Origin: Ceratorhiza oryzae-sativae
Lineage: Eukaryota; Basidiomycota; Agaricomycetes; Cantharellales; Ceratobasidiaceae
Assembly (NCBI GenBank): GCA_030998015.1
Contig: JARWMV010000239.1
Coordinates: forward strand, 248,001 to 312,000
DNA length: 64,000 nucleotides
Direction of reading: 5' to 3'
Position numbers and translations under genes: made by a program. Positions 33,148-43,295 of the stretch are shown piece after piece. Each line of letters starts with the position of its first letter. The stretch's first letter is position 1. The notes beneath the pieces were generated by a model that was given only the letters and a program-made list of their open reading frames with translations, did not search any database and was not told the origin of the DNA.

Positions 33148-35196
33148 ATGTTGCAAGCCTATTCAAATATCGACTTCAAAGTGTTGGCCGACTCCTTTCC
33201 CCCCCTGAAACCCTTGTGAGTCGGGCTTGACATCGAGAGATGAGCATTCCGAATGATATGTTGCAGCGTATTTAAAAATACAGCTGGGGCATACAGCGTT
33301 GACTTCAAGGATCCTGCCGCCAATCGGTAAGTTGTCCGCAACCGTTGTAAAACGTAAATTCACGTCTCTAGAACCTTGACACGGGCACTCCTCAAACGAG
33401 ACTTTGGTCTGGAGATGACCCTCCTAAGCGATCGCTTGTGTCCCCCAGTAAGCCCCTCTTACGCAGACTAACAAACCCGATGCAACCATTTGCACTCAGG
33501 TTCCAAACAGGTGTTTCGACTTGGTCAATGCTACTATTTCTTTGCTTACTTAATGCTCCAAGGCTAAATTATATCCTATGGATCAGTAGTCTTGTGAACG
33601 TGCTTGAAACTGGAGACCGAGTCATTGGACTGGACATGTGCGCCCAGGTCGGAGCTATTGGAATCTTGAAACTAACTAAAGACGCCACTAGTGGGACAGG
33701 CTCCACGGCTATTTATCCGCTCATGGCCTGTTCAACCCACCCCAATTGGAGATTCCTCGCAACCGGTAAGCTAGCCGTTGCTATGCAGTTTAGAATGAGA
33801 ACTCCACCGGACGCATGTTCAAAACTCAATGGTGGCAAAGCGGTTTTATTTGCTGACTGAATACCCATTACATCTAGACATCGACCCGAAATCATTGGCA
33901 GCAGCTGCGGCCAATCTCGCTCAAAACCCTGTGTTAGCGGAACGCATTGAGCTACTGCGTGGGGTCGAGGATGGCCCTATACTTTTCCCCCTGCAACCTG
34001 AAATCCTGGCTCGATCGGGTATTCCAGAGACCCCAAGGCCTTGTGTTGCTTTTAGCATGTGCAACCCCCCGTTCTATTCAGATCTCGAGGACGTTTCTCG
34101 GTCGGCGGACAATAAAGAGCTCGACCCCCATGCGGTGCGTGTAAGCGGACTTGTCCGAGTGAATCCACGAGGTGGTGAATTCTTGTTCGCGCCACACGAA
34201 ATCTTGTTCAGCTTCGTTGCCATTGGCGTGTGATCGTTAGTCCTTCACACTGCGGTCTCGACCCACCCTGTTCCATCTCGGTACCACGGAGCCGCTGATG
34301 CGCTCTGTTTTTAGGTCTGCACCGGTGCTATGGTCGAAATGATCACAGCAGGTGGAGAAGTCGGCTTTGTCCGTCGCATGTTGGATGAGAGCATTATGCT
34401 ACAGGATATATGCGGGTAGGTGCACCGGAAGATACCAGGGCCATACTAAATGCGTCGTGACAAGGATAGCTGGTACACTAGCCTCTTGGGCAAAATGAGC
34501 TCTGTGGCAGATTTAGTGAGTTCTATCAAGGGAAAGGGCGTGAGTAACACACTGCATTCTATCCAATATCGACGCCTTGTCTGAAACTGACTCGTTCCGG
34601 AATCGGCAAATAAGATAGACAATTATGCAGTCGGCGAGGTTGTTCAAGGGAACACACGCCGGTGGATCATTGCTTGGTCGTTCCTGGATGTCAGACTCCC
34701 TGATGTGAGTAGGTTATCTAAAAAACATCCGGACTCTCATCGCGGGTATCTCCTCCATGAACGATTATCCTAATCTTACCATATACAGACTCTCGCTCGA
34801 CCCGGTTCTCAGTCACTCAAGTCAGTTGCTCCCCCACCCAATACTCTACGCCACACCTTGCCAACAACTTGCCCGGTCTTGACGTATGATGCCTTGCGGA
34901 TCGCTCTTTTAGGTATACCAGGTCTTCGGGTTGAAGAAATACAGGAAACCCTCAAGGCCCGGGTTTCGGCGCATGCAGTGACCTGGACTCGACCCGCGCG
35001 GCGGCGATTAGCTCGGAATGCGCCCACGGGTGTGGGAGATGCAACATCAGGCGCGCTCCCTCCTATTATGGTTAGCGAAGTAACGATCATTGGTCAACGA
35101 ACCCTCGAGGTTAACTGGGTGCGGGGCCGGGATAGAGGGGTGTTCGAGTCGTTTTGGGGGCACTTGAGTGGGAAGCTGAGCTTGGTTTCTCTCTGA
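33148..35196 (+). CDS. METTL16: METTL16/RlmF-family RNA N6-adenosine methyltransferase
   Basis: S-adenosylmethionine-dependent methyltransferase of the METTL16 family, which methylates U6 snRNA in eukaryotes (S. pombe Mtl16). Exons give NIDFKVLADSFPPLKP, VDFKDPAANR, LTRALLKRDFGLEM, PNRLNYILWISSLVN, then the SAM motif GLDIGTGSTAIYPLMACS across an intron, ATDIDPKSLAAAAANL, the catalytic SMCNPPFYSDLED (NPPF), GGEVGFVRRMLDESI, WYTSLLGKMSSV, and a C-terminal domain ending GKLSLVSL at 35194-35196. The first Met I can defend is at 33148; an upstream first exon is likely, since in-frame VPYHA precedes it. The start is therefore uncertain, the family is not. Confidence 0.88.
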
Positions 35197-35877
35197 GAGT
35201 TCCACTACTTCCATCGGACAGTATGTTGGCTCGACTCTGGTTCAGCCTTGATACCTATACAATGGTTACTCGGTCACTTCCGCAAGTTCTGAGAATGGCC
35301 TTTTTGGCGATTGCGGCGTCTTCGGCACCAACCGCCGGTAGGCTGAGCCCCCTATAGTACCTGCTACGTTGATAGCGTATAGTTTGGTTAACCCATCGGG
35401 TCGATCCCACAGCCGCCATGATTGCTGATCCACAGGCTGAAGTCAAATCCAATCAGTTGTACCTGGAAGATATAGACAGTGAACAGGGTGCGCCATTGCT
35501 GTATATGTATAGAATATGAGCACGCAAAAGCTCCCGAGGCTGAGGTTAACTTTTAGCCGATATTGATATGTTGCTGATAGGCTAAGGTCGTATTGCAACT
35601 GATCACAACAGTAAAGGCTAAAATCTAGGTGGACGAAACGGGCCATATTTGTGTGGTGATGTCAAGTTTGTTATGCATGGCAGTCCAGCAAAGGGATAGA
35701 AGGTAAAGTAGCATGCATTCTTGTCCGCAGTCGATTTCGGAGTTACATACAGTATCCTTAGGAGAGACGGCCAATAAGGACGATCGATGGACCTTTTGGA
35801 ATTTGTTTTGAGCAAACTAACCAGTTCCGATGCTTTGTTGATGGGCACAAAAAACCATCGGACTAATCGAGGGAAAA
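35197..35877. other. Intergenic region between METTL16 and the tRNA gene
   Basis: About 680 bp, AT-richer than the coding parts. Only short ORFs on both strands with no conserved motif. Part of it will be the METTL16 3' UTR. Confidence 0.4.
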
Positions 35878-35970
35878 TGACGAGAGCGAGATTCGAACTC
35901 GCGCCCCCGAAGAGACACGGAGATGATGACCACCTGAACCGTGCGCCGTAGACCACTTGGCTATCTCGCC
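35878..35970 (-). tRNA. tRNA-Leu (CAG) with an 11-nt intron
   Basis: A 93-nt tRNA read on the minus strand. Acceptor stem GGCGAGA pairs with TCTCGTC (one G-T pair), discriminator A at 35878. D arm GCC/GGC with the A-box TAGCCAAGTGG. The anticodon stem CACGG/CCGTG encloses TTCAGG, an 11-nt insert (TGGTCATCATC) and T, giving anticodon CAG at 35934-35936 and an intron after base 37, the standard eukaryotic site. A long variable arm (CTC-TTCG-GGG) fits a class II tRNA, and the T arm is GCGAG-TTCGAAT-CTCGC. No CCA is encoded, as expected in a eukaryote. Confidence 0.93.
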
Positions 35971-36444
35971 GCCCTCAGAAGCGTCCGGAGAGACATTACC
36001 TAAGTCCATACATATCCTGCAACTCCTTGTCCAGTATATGCTTGTTCTGCACACTTACTAATGTCTGGTAGACAACATGGAGGCATTAAGTTTTAGCTAA
36101 TTTTATCATTTTTGGCCGGCATTCGGGGTTTCGGGATAACCATCGCGCCATTGATGTTCTTTCGGCTTTACATCAATTGCTCAGCAGAGAAAAAACGAGC
36201 ACAGGAAAGACACGTCGACGTTCATGATTTGCCTCTCGGCAGTCTCTTGATAATCCATACAAAACAAGAAAAAAAAAACCCATCAAGATGGCGAGAGGAG
36301 AGGCACACATACATTCATAGACACAGATATAGAGCATGTTCATACGAAAACATAGATGGTGTTTAATAATCTAATCGGATCGATAAGTTAAATCATCAGA
36401 ACGAACCAAGCAAATGATAGCACATACAAGCAAGCCGGCGACTG
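35971..36444. other. Intergenic region upstream of the tRNA
   Basis: Between the tRNA 5' end and the bZIP stop. Includes the tRNA upstream region and the bZIP 3' flank, with A-rich stretches near 36260-36290. No gene seen. Confidence 0.4.
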
Positions 36445-37366
36445 CTAATCCATCTCATGTCGCCTCGTCGTCTCGCTTGCGTTTCTCGCTCGTCCAGCCT
36501 GCGCTGGCGCAGAGCCAGATCCAGAGCCGGATGACGAAGCAGCACCTGCAACGGCGGGGGACGCCAGAATCGGCGCATCGCTCATCGCAGGAACCACCCC
36601 ACCCGTGACACCCACAACCAAACCCCTCAACCACCCATTCTCGCGCCTGAGCGACTCGCATTCGCGCTCCAACTCGGTGACACGCTCCTCGAGCGCATGC
36701 GCACGAGCGTCCAACGCTGCCTCGCGTTCCTTCTTCTTAAGCCTGAACCGTGCGGACGCGGCCGTGTTCCGTCGGCGCTTGTCTTCGGCTGGCGTGAGTG
36801 GAGTGCTGGTATTGGGTTCTGCAGCCGGGAACGTTTCGGAGGATGTGGAAGCGGTGGCGGTGGCTGGGGTAGAGGTCTTGGTAGTGCGCGCACGTTTGGC
36901 AGCAGGGGGAAGAGCCTCTGGCGCTGGGGTCGAGGCAGTGCTTCGAGCAGTCGGGGTAGGGGCGGGAGCAGGCGGGGGAGCGGCTACGGGCGTCGGGAAA
37001 GTAGCTTGGGGAAGAAGGGCAGGAGCTCCAGCAACGCCGACAAGATCGATGCATCGGCGTTGGCGTTGGCATTAATCCCAAAGTTGGCCAAGAACTGAGC
37101 AAAGTCGAATTGAGACTCTTGCCTGCAGGGGCAACCGCCGACTTGCTGTCATCCGCAGCCTCGGTCTCGCCAACCTTGAGCGGGCGGTCCTTTGCGCTCA
37201 CAAACGGCTCGTCCGAGGCAAAGTGTATGGTCGACCAGAGATCGAGATCGTTGGAGGCAAAGTCGGGAAATATAGGAGTGGACAGCAGATCTTGGGTATC
37301 GGTCAGATTGGATGGTGGTGATTCAGGATGAATCAAATTCAGTCCTTGGAGGTTTGAAGGCGTCAT
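36445..37366 (-). CDS. bZIP transcription factor (frame changes in the N-terminal half)
   Basis: A basic leucine-zipper regulator. The C-terminal part holds the basic region KRRRNTAASARFRLKKKERE (NxxxAxxxR-type core NTAASARFR), followed by a zipper with leucines every seven residues in ALEERVTELERECESL and RRENGWLRGLV, then a Gly/Ser/Ala-rich tail. The basic region looks like the Cys-3/Met4-Met28 group that controls sulfur genes, which is a family-level guess. The N-terminus (start 37366, MTPSNLQGLNL) is acidic, SNDLDLWSTIHFASDEPF, an activation-type region. A middle stretch, FDFAQFLANFGINANANAD, is in a second frame and the bZIP in a third; see findings. A TCACGTGA site lies 217 bp upstream. 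Confidence 0.8.
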
Positions 37367-37582
37367 TTCCGCGTGGTGTGGTGTTAGCAGCAGCGCAGAG
37401 AGGGGGGGGAGGTCAACACAGATTTTGAGTCGCAGCACAAGAGCGCTGGCACGGGCTCGGTCAATGAGAACGGCTCAGTAATCTGAGCGAGCGGTGGTCG
37501 TCTGGAAAGGGTGGAGGCACAGGGACACCAGACACCGCCTCCGACTCGGACCGGCCTAGAAAATTGACTTCGATTTGGGGGG

Positions 37583-37590
37583 TCACGTGA
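37583..37590. promoter_or_regulatory. TCACGTGA palindrome upstream of the bZIP gene
   Basis: A perfect Cbf1-type palindrome, 217 bp from the bZIP start codon, extended on one side as TCACGTGAC. Cbf1 with Met4/Met28-like bZIPs binds such sites in yeast sulfur genes (established), so autoregulation or sulfur control is a possible inference. Confidence 0.4.
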
Positions 37591-37937
37591 CGACTTCATT
37601 TTGGCGATTTGGTCTGCAAAACGACTGGAAATGTAGTATCTGTCGATATAATTTTCGACAATCCCTTTGGCTCGAAAAGAGAACTATTAAAGCAAATATG
37701 CTTACTTGTGGTGTATGCTCCGATAGGAGAGTACCCGAGGTCTCGAGGGATGGGCCCGGTGCGCTCGCCTTTGGCTTACTCATGGGACCGATCTAGCTGC
37801 GTGGTGACGTCTGGTTCCTGTCTGATTCACCGATTGCGTTCAATCCGACCTACGTTGTATGCAACTGAACCCAGCACGGATTTTGGCTCAGCAGTTAGCA
37901 GCTCTAATCTGTGGGCCGTCACCGATTACTTTCGTCG

Positions 37938-37957
37938 AAAAAAAAAAAAAAAAAAAA
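37938..37957. repeat. Poly-A homopolymer, 20 bases
   Basis: An uninterrupted run of 20 A on the + strand, the longest homopolymer in the window. No target-site duplication or retroelement body was seen next to it, so it is better read as simple sequence than as a retroposon tail. Confidence 0.8.
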
Positions 37958-38408
37958 CTACTATTTTGAAAGTCAACAGACGCAACGATCGTGCTGAGAA
38001 CATTCCGTCTACAAATTGACCGGTCTTCGGCCAGGGATGGCCTAGTCCGGGTACATGCGCTCTTGAGCACGACGAACGTTTACAGAAACTTGGGGCGGCT
38101 GGTCAGAATCATACGCTTCGTGCGGTGATCATATTGGGTCAAAATTCGCTCGTGTATCAACCTCCCCCGTCCCCCCTCCCGGCGCGCCGCTCGCTTATCG
38201 TGTATGAAGCAGAACGGACGCGATGCCAAAAAGAAATCTACGGATGACCACGACTGACATGCACAAGAGACAAGAAAACATGCTTGGCGAATGAGAAAAT
38301 GCGGCTGGAATAAATAGGCTAGTGCGGTATGGAGGGTATTCTAAGCAAGGAACGACCGAGTGAGATGGTTGTCGTGTCGCATCGTGAGATTCGAGTTGAT
38401 GGGGCATG

Positions 38409-39784
38409 TCAGGGCTCGGCTAGAGCTTCGGCCTGCGATTCAGGCTGTGGGCCGGCTTGCCGAGATGCGCTGCCAACTTCAGTTTCATCCGAATCGAAGC
38501 GACTAAGAGTCGGTACTGTTGGGGAACCAACAGCGGGTGTTTGTTCGGCAGAGTATTTATTTGGTCGGGTTTCCGAGGTTTCCGAGGGAAGAGTTGACAA
38601 GGATAGGTGGGTCGCAAAATCGTTTGAAAGCGTGCCAACTGATGTCGAATCGCTCAGCGCCTTCTCTGGAGGACCTGGCCCCGAAGGAGGAGCTACCGTA
38701 CCAGGCGCGATATGGGGAGTCGAAGTCGTGGCTTTGCTCGAAAAGACGCCTACGACGGACCTTTCGGAGTTCATGGTGTTGGCCCGCTTGCGTTCACGTA
38801 TCGACTCTCGTGAGAGCGGAATACCTGTCAACGGGATCGTCCCCTGGGAGTTGATGGCCTCGCGCCAGTCAGACTTGGTCTGGGAGCTGAGCTCGTCGAC
38901 TGCGCCGGCTTGTACCCGCCGTTGTTTCCTCAACTCGTCCCGAGCCAGCTTTCGAGCTTTCATAAACGCCTGTCGTTCGGCACGCTTTCGCTCTCGTTCG
39001 GCCTGGTCGCTCATGTGTATCTCCGAACTGCCGGCCTCGGTTTGCTCGTCGTTGGAGCTGAGCGTGGGCTCTGCCGAGTGGTCGGAGCGTGCAGACCCAG
39101 TCACTGGCTGCGAGCGCGGAGAGTGGGATTGTGCTGAGTAAGTTGAAGAGCGTGATCCTTGGACGAAGAAACTGTAATACCGATTGTGTCAGCGAATGGT
39201 CGATCAAAACCAAGGGCCAAGAGTTTACAAAAGGTAGAAAAAAGGCACTAACCAGTCTATCTCCGCGATGCTCAAAGCAGACCGCGCCGAGTGTGCACCA
39301 GGGGAGGAGACGTATGAACTGCCACCAGTGTTGACGCCAAACGGAGCGGCCGTCGCAAACTGGAAGCCACCGACGCTCGAGATGGATGCGTTTGTGCGAC
39401 TGTGTGTCTTTGTGCTCGAATCAGCTGTTCTCGACGATCTGGGAACTGATTTTCGGTCGACAGGTTCTGGAGCGGAAGCCGATGACCTGGCTTCTTTTGC
39501 TTGTTGTCCTTGGCGCGTGCAGAGGCATCCTGTTGGCTGCTGGTGGGATAGGCCGTTGTGTCGTCCCCCTCGGCGCGGCGGGGCGGGTCCGTGTGCTGGA
39601 GCGCAAACGCACGGAGCGGGGCCGGGGGTGTCGGGAGCGGAAAGTAGGATGTGCTCGACCTCGCCGACGCGGGGTTGCCCGGGGTGGGGACGACGGCAAA
39701 GGCATGGGCGTGGGCGATGTGGGACGAGAGGGTCGGGCGTGGCTTGGCGGAGCGCTTCGGCGCAGGGGACTGCCCGGCGGCCAT
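38409..39784 (-). CDS. Uncharacterised disordered protein with a basic coiled-coil segment
   Basis: Not recognised. The start is placed at 39784 (MAAGQSPAPKRSAKPRPTLS) rather than the in-frame ATG at 39946, which would overlap the neighbour's start codon. The N-terminal half is Pro/Ser/Ala-rich. Near 39500 the frame changes by one base (from DNKQKKPG to EARSSASAPEPVDRKSVPR), and then ISSVGGFQFATAAPFGVN, HSARSALSIAEIDW joins through an intron to a part with QAERERKRAERQAFMKARK, a charged coiled coil. The C-terminus is again disordered and ends QAEALAEP at the TGA 38409-38411. It shares a 160-bp divergent promoter with the methyltransferase gene. Confidence 0.55.
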
Positions 39785-39944
39785 GCTGGACGGGGCGCGC
39801 TGGGCTGCGGCAGACAGACGGTGCAACCGACTAGCGCATGTCGTGGTCGCTGGCAGCGTGCCGGACCCTCGATCTCGGCCGCTGTGCACGAGACCATCGC
39901 TGATTAGGACAGCAATTTGTCCCAGAATGGGATTATCGTCGACC

Positions 39945-41701
39945 ATGTTCGACTATCTGTCGTTTCTGCGCCCCCCGCCTGCCCGCGCCGTCCCCGCCCA
40001 GCACATCGCCGTCGTGCCCCAGATCGCCAACGACCTGCGCACAGAGTAAGTCGGCGCTGTCCCGCCACCCCCGCGCCCAGCCTCACCTGCCCAGACTCTG
40101 CGACCAGGAGCACGACATCTACTTTGCCTGGCGCCATCCCGACGGCCGCCTGTCCCCCGGAAACTTTACCAAGCTCACCACATGGCGACCAGGTGGGATG
40201 TACAAGCCCCTCACCATCGGCCTCCCGCCCAACGTTCAGCCTGGCGACTCCTGGCGCCTATGCCTAACGGTGCAACCAATCCCCGCCTCGCTCACGATTG
40301 ATTTGTGTCAGCCTGCGTTCGGGCAATATCCGCTTGCTGTGACCTCGATGCCTATACATATCGACCCGGGTGCTCCCGCGACAATTCCCAGCGGATCTAA
40401 AAAGTCGCGACAGACTAGGCCGTCTCCAGCGGGCGGCAAGAGCACCGCTTCTTCCAACCCCGAGCGGGCTGGTCAAGCGTCCCAGCCCCACACATCAAAG
40501 CAAGAGAGAATAGAACGATTCTACTCATTGCCCCCTGTTCTTGACTCGGGTGCCAATCGGATCCTTTGCCTAAACGAACAAACCTCCTTTGATCTCGACA
40601 AGGTAAATGGTTCGATCTATCGCAACATGGGTCTAATGCCAAACCTTGCCTTTAACAAATTAGAAAATATGGTAAGGCCCTCGATGCTCTATTCTCCACG
40701 GTGGGTAATCCATCCTCACAGTCATCCGCAGGGACTCGGGCGTCGCACTCTCCGCCTGGCTGGCCCGACTCCTCGACCCACGCACCGAACCACCCACCCC
40801 TTCGAGTCTAGTTGCGTGCCTCCGGAATAAACTAATATCTCCTGGGCTCCGACAAGGGCGCCCCCTTCGAATAACCGAATTGGGTATGTCTCACAAAACG
40901 CCCTATTTGACATGTCTATTCAATGTCGGATGTCAAGGTGCTGGCACAGGCCTTGTATCACTTGTGTTGGGCGCACTCCTATGTCCGCTCTTACACCACC
41001 GCCGACAATATCAGGATTCGGGCTCATCCGAGGGAAAAGACGCCCACATTCTAGCTACGGATCTTCGTACGTATACTATTCTTGTTATATCCCAGCGGCC
41101 ACCCCCGCCACTCGCCGTTCTGGCACCTTAGGACTCGGGGCCGCATACACCCGGCTCTGCTGACCTTTTTTGTGCCCATAGCCTCCGCCATCGAACTCAT
41201 TCAGCATAACCGATCCGCCAACGAGCACCTATTCACGACTTCGGGCCCCGAGGATCCAGAAGCGAGTTTGATCGACGTACGCGGGTCGGCCTTGGATTGG
41301 GATCTGCCCATTCCGGACGCGGTCTGGGAGGGCGGTCCCGGGTTTGATGTGATCGTGTGAGTAACGCGCGCTCCGCACGCGATGAGCTTAGGCCGTCTGA
41401 CCAATCGTGCTTGGCGCTTGGGCCTACTAGCATGGCCGACGTGACATACAACACGGCGTCGTTTAACGCGCTCCTGAACACCGTCATTTCGCTCCTGAGC
41501 CGATCTGTTTCGCCGATGATATTGCTGGCCTACAAATGCCGTGATGTCGCGGAACGCACGCTCTGGAGCGATGCTGCCGCGCGTGGGGTGTCGTTTGTCC
41601 AGGTCGATTCAGTCTGGGGTGTGCGAGAGCCGGAGGTCGAGATCTGGTTGGGTGGATGGGAGAAGGATATTGCGAGCATGTGGGGATATGCGCCAGTGTG
41701 A
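39945..41701 (+). CDS. Family-16 (METTL21-like) protein-lysine methyltransferase
   Basis: Seven-beta-strand SAM methyltransferase; relatives such as yeast Efm6/Efm7 and METTL21 modify elongation factors and chaperones. Exon 1 starts MFDYLSFLRPPPARAVPAQ; an N-terminal domain of about 230 residues follows (CDQEHDIYFAWRHPDGRLSP; GMYKPLTIGLPPNVQPGD). The catalytic domain begins with MVWDSGVALSAWLARLL across an intron, then motif I ITELGAGTGLVSLVLGAL, then acidic AHILATDLPSAIELIQHN, and the family DxxY-like motif VIVMADVTYNTASFNALL. It ends SMWGYAPV at the TGA 41699-41701. The large N-terminal extension is longer than in METTL21. The substrate cannot be told from sequence. Confidence 0.8.
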
Positions 41702-43295
41702 ATGCCCATACGGAGCCAAGGATTTCTGTGAGTTAACCTTGATCGAATAATGAAATGATAAAGGGATGATCGGTACCTCTGGATTCCTTCGTTGATGCCC
41801 GGTTATGTGGAGTGAGCGTTAATAATCTCATGCGTTAACCGCGCTCAACAACGATGCGTTAGCTCTATATGCACAAAGATTATGGAATCTATCAGGGGGA
41901 GGCAAAGTACAACGTGAATCGGAGCACCTCGCTAGAGCCCATTGAGACTAGAATGTTCTCAGCGCTGATAGAAACAGGTTGCACTTGGTTATGCTCCCAC
42001 ATGGCTTACACGCCGCACAAGAAGAAAAAGAAAAAACACGGCCCCGTTGTGACCTCGCCGCAAACTTGTGCAAATTTGCGGGGTGTACCACTCGTCCACG
42101 TAGGTAAAATCCGTGGAATATCACAGATTATGAGGGAAGGATGCGGCAGTTTGATCTATCCGTCCAGCAGTGGAAGATGGTGGTAGCATTGCGTCCTTTT
42201 ACGAGTCGTCTCGTTTTGTCCCGCACAGCCAACGCCCAAAGATTGATTGACGCCTATCAAAGTTGTAGAAGTTTCTGTCTTCCTTGCTCACGAACGATAC
42301 CCCACGATTAAAGTGTGCTCAAGTTGATCGTGCCTATTGTTGTTTGGCTGCATCTTTTCAGGAAGAGGAACGCGTGTTGTCTATCGGTCCCACCAAGATT
42401 CATACTGACGCTCTGACATTGCTTTTAGCCTAGTGTCTGTAGAAACAAGCGCATGTCTATTCCCAACTCCGCCAAGGTATAAAGTTGTATGCGGCGCTAT
42501 AGCGGGTTGACCGTTGCGATCTCGGACCCGAAATGATCCGGTTTAAGCCTCGAAATAATTACCTGCGTGTGAAGTCTTATATGTTTTAGAGCCTTCGAGA
42601 ATCTCCGCCGGGAGAAAATCTTCCTGTAAGGGCTGGTGGCAAGCTGTCGAAGTCCTTGGAGTATCACGGAGTTTACGATTATTCCGAAACCGACCTTTTT
42701 TTTTGATTTGAAAACTCGCAGTTGTCGCATGGCCGAAATGAAAGACTTAGAGAGACTTTGTTCGCGCTTCAGTAGCGTCATGCCTGTTTCTCGGAAAATG
42801 CAAGAGCCATCTTCACTCGTTCACATACAGCCGGTTCTCGGGTATGATCAATGCCCAGGCGATAGCTGCCTTGAGGATCAATCGTGTACTGGACACAAAC
42901 CGAGCGATGACTATTCTAGCCCGCTCGCTCATCCTCATGCCATCTTGATATATCCGAGTGGCAAGACCTAGGGCTCAGTTGACGAGTGGATGACCAATCT
43001 TGGGAAACATGCTGTCTCGTGAATGGGAGATGGCCGAATCGAAGCTGAATAAAGTGAGTGTATTCCCCCCGAATTGAATCTGATAGTCTTACCGATTTGG
43101 GTCCACACAGCCTCCAAGCTCCCTTAAAGGGTGTTTGAAAGTATAGAATCCCAAAATGACGATTTGGAGTGTAGCGAGGTTTGTGATAGTTCAACTCGAG
43201 GTTGTGCCGTCACAAGGATGTGCAAGATGCGCTTGGGAGCCCATAAAAAGCTTGCCACCAGCATATGAGCGTCTTTTACCTCCCTCCGAACCAAA
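41702..43295. other. Long region upstream of the WOPR gene
   Basis: About 1.6 kb between the methyltransferase stop and the WOPR gene ATG. Only short, unconvincing ORFs. A hairpin with 7-bp arms (CCGCAAA/TTTGCGG) lies near 42058-42081. Regulators of this family often have long upstream regions, so promoter and 5' UTR are likely here. Confidence 0.45.

Larger units (their letters stand above)
37367..38408. other. Intergenic region upstream of the bZIP gene
   Basis: About 1 kb between the bZIP start and the stop of the next minus-strand gene. It holds the bZIP promoter (see 37583-37590) and a 20-base A run (37938-37957). A pyrimidine-rich block lies at 38160-38190. No gene seen. Confidence 0.45.

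Noticed and set aside
37938..37957. Poly-A run as a retroposon tail
   Set aside because: No retroelement sequence and no flanking duplication were seen.
38329..39141. Long + strand ORF of 270 codons
   Set aside because: Antisense to the disordered minus-strand gene, whose exons join in phase and carry a plausible coiled coil. Ser/Val-rich shadow composition.
39268..39907. Overlapping + strand ORFs up to 188 codons
   Set aside because: Arise from GC-rich codons of the opposite gene; Gly/Arg-rich with no conserved motif.
42497..42971. ORFs of 94 and 111 codons on opposite strands upstream of the WOPR gene
   Set aside because: No conserved motif, overlap each other, and lie in a long promoter-like region.
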